Shown in pieces: positions 41,101 to 44,100 of a DNA stretch of 64,000 nt. A program made the position numbers and the translations under genes. The DNA comes from Rugalucina vietnamica (lineage: Eukaryota; Mollusca; Bivalvia; Lucinida; Lucinidae), in contig OZ024872.1 in the NCBI GenBank assembly GCA_964017185.1, positions 43,282,188-43,346,187 of the forward strand, given 5' to 3'. Within the stretch, counting starts at the first letter, position 1, and every line of letters starts with the position of its first letter. Below the pieces are notes generated by a model. It searched no databases, had not been told where the DNA came from, and saw only the letters and a list, made by a program, of their open reading frames with translations.

Positions 41101-44100
41101 TTTGATCTCTAGCCCCACCCCCGGGCATGGACCCTGGGGTCCGAACTCATGGAAACAAGGCAAACCCTATAGGGTACCTATGGTCCAAATATGAATGGTT
41201 TCTGACTATAACTGCATGAGATATACACCACCAGAGAAACTTTAACCAAAACTTTGACGCAAATTCTACTGAACTAACGAACTAACGAACGAACGAACGA
41301 ACAAACGAACTAGAAAAAGTGCCTTGAGAGGCACGTATACCCCCGGCTGGTAGCCACCAACCCCACTCCCTACCCCCTCCCTAACCACCCAGCATATGTT
41401 CACCCCTGACACTGAATCTCAAATCCCCAATGAAAGACAGTATCCTTATCAAGTACATTTTAGAAATGTGCTTTAATAATAAAAGCAATTGGCCGACAAA
41501 CATGGGGGAGTGCAGTTTTAGAATGACACTACTTTAAAGCAGTATACAGAGCTGACTTGTATACTCAATCTAGGACTTAATCGCGGACATTGTGGGTCAG
41601 GTCCTCAGTCCTAGATGGAAATGATAAAAGAATGTCATTCTTTAAAAAAAAAAAAAAAAAAATGATGTCCCGGATCTTGACCTTTAGCCCCACCCCCAGC
41701 CTTGGTCCCTAGGGTCCAAACCCTACATGGTACCTGTGGTCTAAGTATGAATGCTTTCTGATACATGGTTGTCAAGAAATAAACCTATGTACACATAATA
41801 TTTATCTTGGTGGCTCATATTATACAGATGTATCCTACATTTTGACCTCCAGCCCCACCCCTGGGCTTTGGTGCTATGAATATAAAAGTCAACCCTAAAG
41901 GCTATCCATGATCCAAATAGAAATACATTCCTTATTTGTTAAGATATTAACGTAGAGAAAGAAAAACACTGTTAATAGGACATTTCAAGGTGACCTGGAT
42001 TTTGAACTCTAGCCCCACCCCTGGGCATAGACTCTGGGGTCCGAACTCACCGAAACAAAGCAAACACTACAGGATACCTAAAGTCCAAATATGAATGATT
42101 TCTGATAATTGGATTATGAGATATACACCATTAGAGAAACTTTAACCAAAACTTTGACGCAAATTAAAGGTGACCTAGATTTTGAACTCTAGCCCCACCC
42201 CCAGGCATGGACCCTGGGGTCCGAACTCATGGAATCAAAGCAAACCCTATAGGGTACCTAAAGTCCAAATATGAATGATTACTGATAAATGGTCCTTGAG
42301 GGTACCTATGGGTACCCTATAGGGTACCTATGGTCCAAATATGAATGGTTTCTGACTATAACTGCATGAGATATACACCACTAGAGAAACTTTAACCAAA
42401 ACTTTGACACAAATTCTACTGAACTAACGAACTAACGAACGAACGAACGAACGAACAAACGAACATACGAACGGACAAACGGAAAAGCGAAAACTATATA
42501 CCCGTCGGCATAAATGCCGGGGGTATAACTAACGAACATACGAACGGACGAACGGACAAACGGAAAAGCGAAAACTATATACCCGTCGGCATAAATGCCG
42601 GGGGTATAACTACACATTCAAGAAATATAGAATTCAAAAACTTTAACCGAAAACTTAAACATATGAGCAATGTGGACACAGATGCCAAGGCAAGTGCAAT
42701 AACTTTTACGTATTTTTGTACAGGTGAGCTAATACAATGTGTATAACAAGCGTTTTTCTATGTTTAAAGGATGCAGTGTGCATCTCGAGGAAAACGTTCT
42801 CCAAAATCATTGCTGAAACTTTGCTAATCCTGTTGCAATTGTTACTAAATATCATTTTAGAACAACAAAAGCCCTCACAAACTGTCTCAGATGCATTACA
42901 ACTCACATGAGGTCCCATCATGGTGTATGTTTTTCCACTGCCGGTCTGCCCATAGGCAAACACACAGGCATTGTATCCCTCATAGGCAGAGTCAACAACA
43001 TCAACTCCTAGGCACTTGTACACCTGTAGAAAGTATGCAAATGGAGACTAAGGCGATATGAAATTCCAACTGCTAATATAATGTACTAACAGTTATTTAC
43101 AGTCTGAGGACAATTATAGCCTACATACACGTAGATTATTTATTTTATTGCAATTATCGCAATTTTATAGACAGACAAGCTTCGGTTGAGACACTGTAAA
43201 AACTGTAAAATACTGGTGGTCTGTAGAGGATCTTTACTGCTACAGTTATGTATTTATTATGTATAATAAATCTATGTATTATATGTTAGAACAGGATGAA
43301 TCAATTGTAAAAAGAAACCTTATGCAGTAGTTCACTAAGATTCTAACTAGCACTCAGGTAAATGCACATTTTACTCCTTTCAGAAATAATAGATTTTTAT
43401 TACAAAAATAGTCTTTATAAAATATGTCCTTTCTCTGATCTTCATTCACATTGCAATGTAAAGCAATGCTCATTGAGTTATATGAGCTGTATCATGAGAA
43501 AACCTACAATGAGATTTTCGAACTGGTCCTATACAAACCAAGCACAGGCAATGGCTAGGGGCTGGAAATTTTGGATTTAGAAAGAAGATGAATTGCACTA
43601 TCCATGTAGTGAAAAAACAAAGGAGCTGATCTGCTTCGAAGTTAATGCAAAGGTGATTGTTTTTGCATTTTGGTTAGTTTTGTTTCTCTATAACGTGTCT
43701 CATATTTCTCTTTGTCTTCTATGTCTACCATCCAAAAGAAGAAAACAATTTTGAAATATTTAGATTGTAGCTGCTTACAGAACCTTTTTCCTATAGTATG
43801 TTTATGTGCTTAAAATATGCAGTAACTGTTACTAGCTCTTCTGTCTTTTATATAGAAAAATAAGAGCCACAGCATAAGCTAACCAACAATCTGCATATGC
43901 AAAAACAAAGACAGTTACTGCACAGCTGATTAGCATTGTTCTTTTCATTACACAGATAGTACAATCCCTCTTCTTCTTAAATGCAAAAACTCAAGTTTCT
44001 AGCCTCCTTCTGTGACAGTACAGGCCGATTTTCGCCGGACATGGTTGGCAATTCAAACTGTTGTTTCGCTCATGCAAAGACTCCAAAATTTTACAACTAA

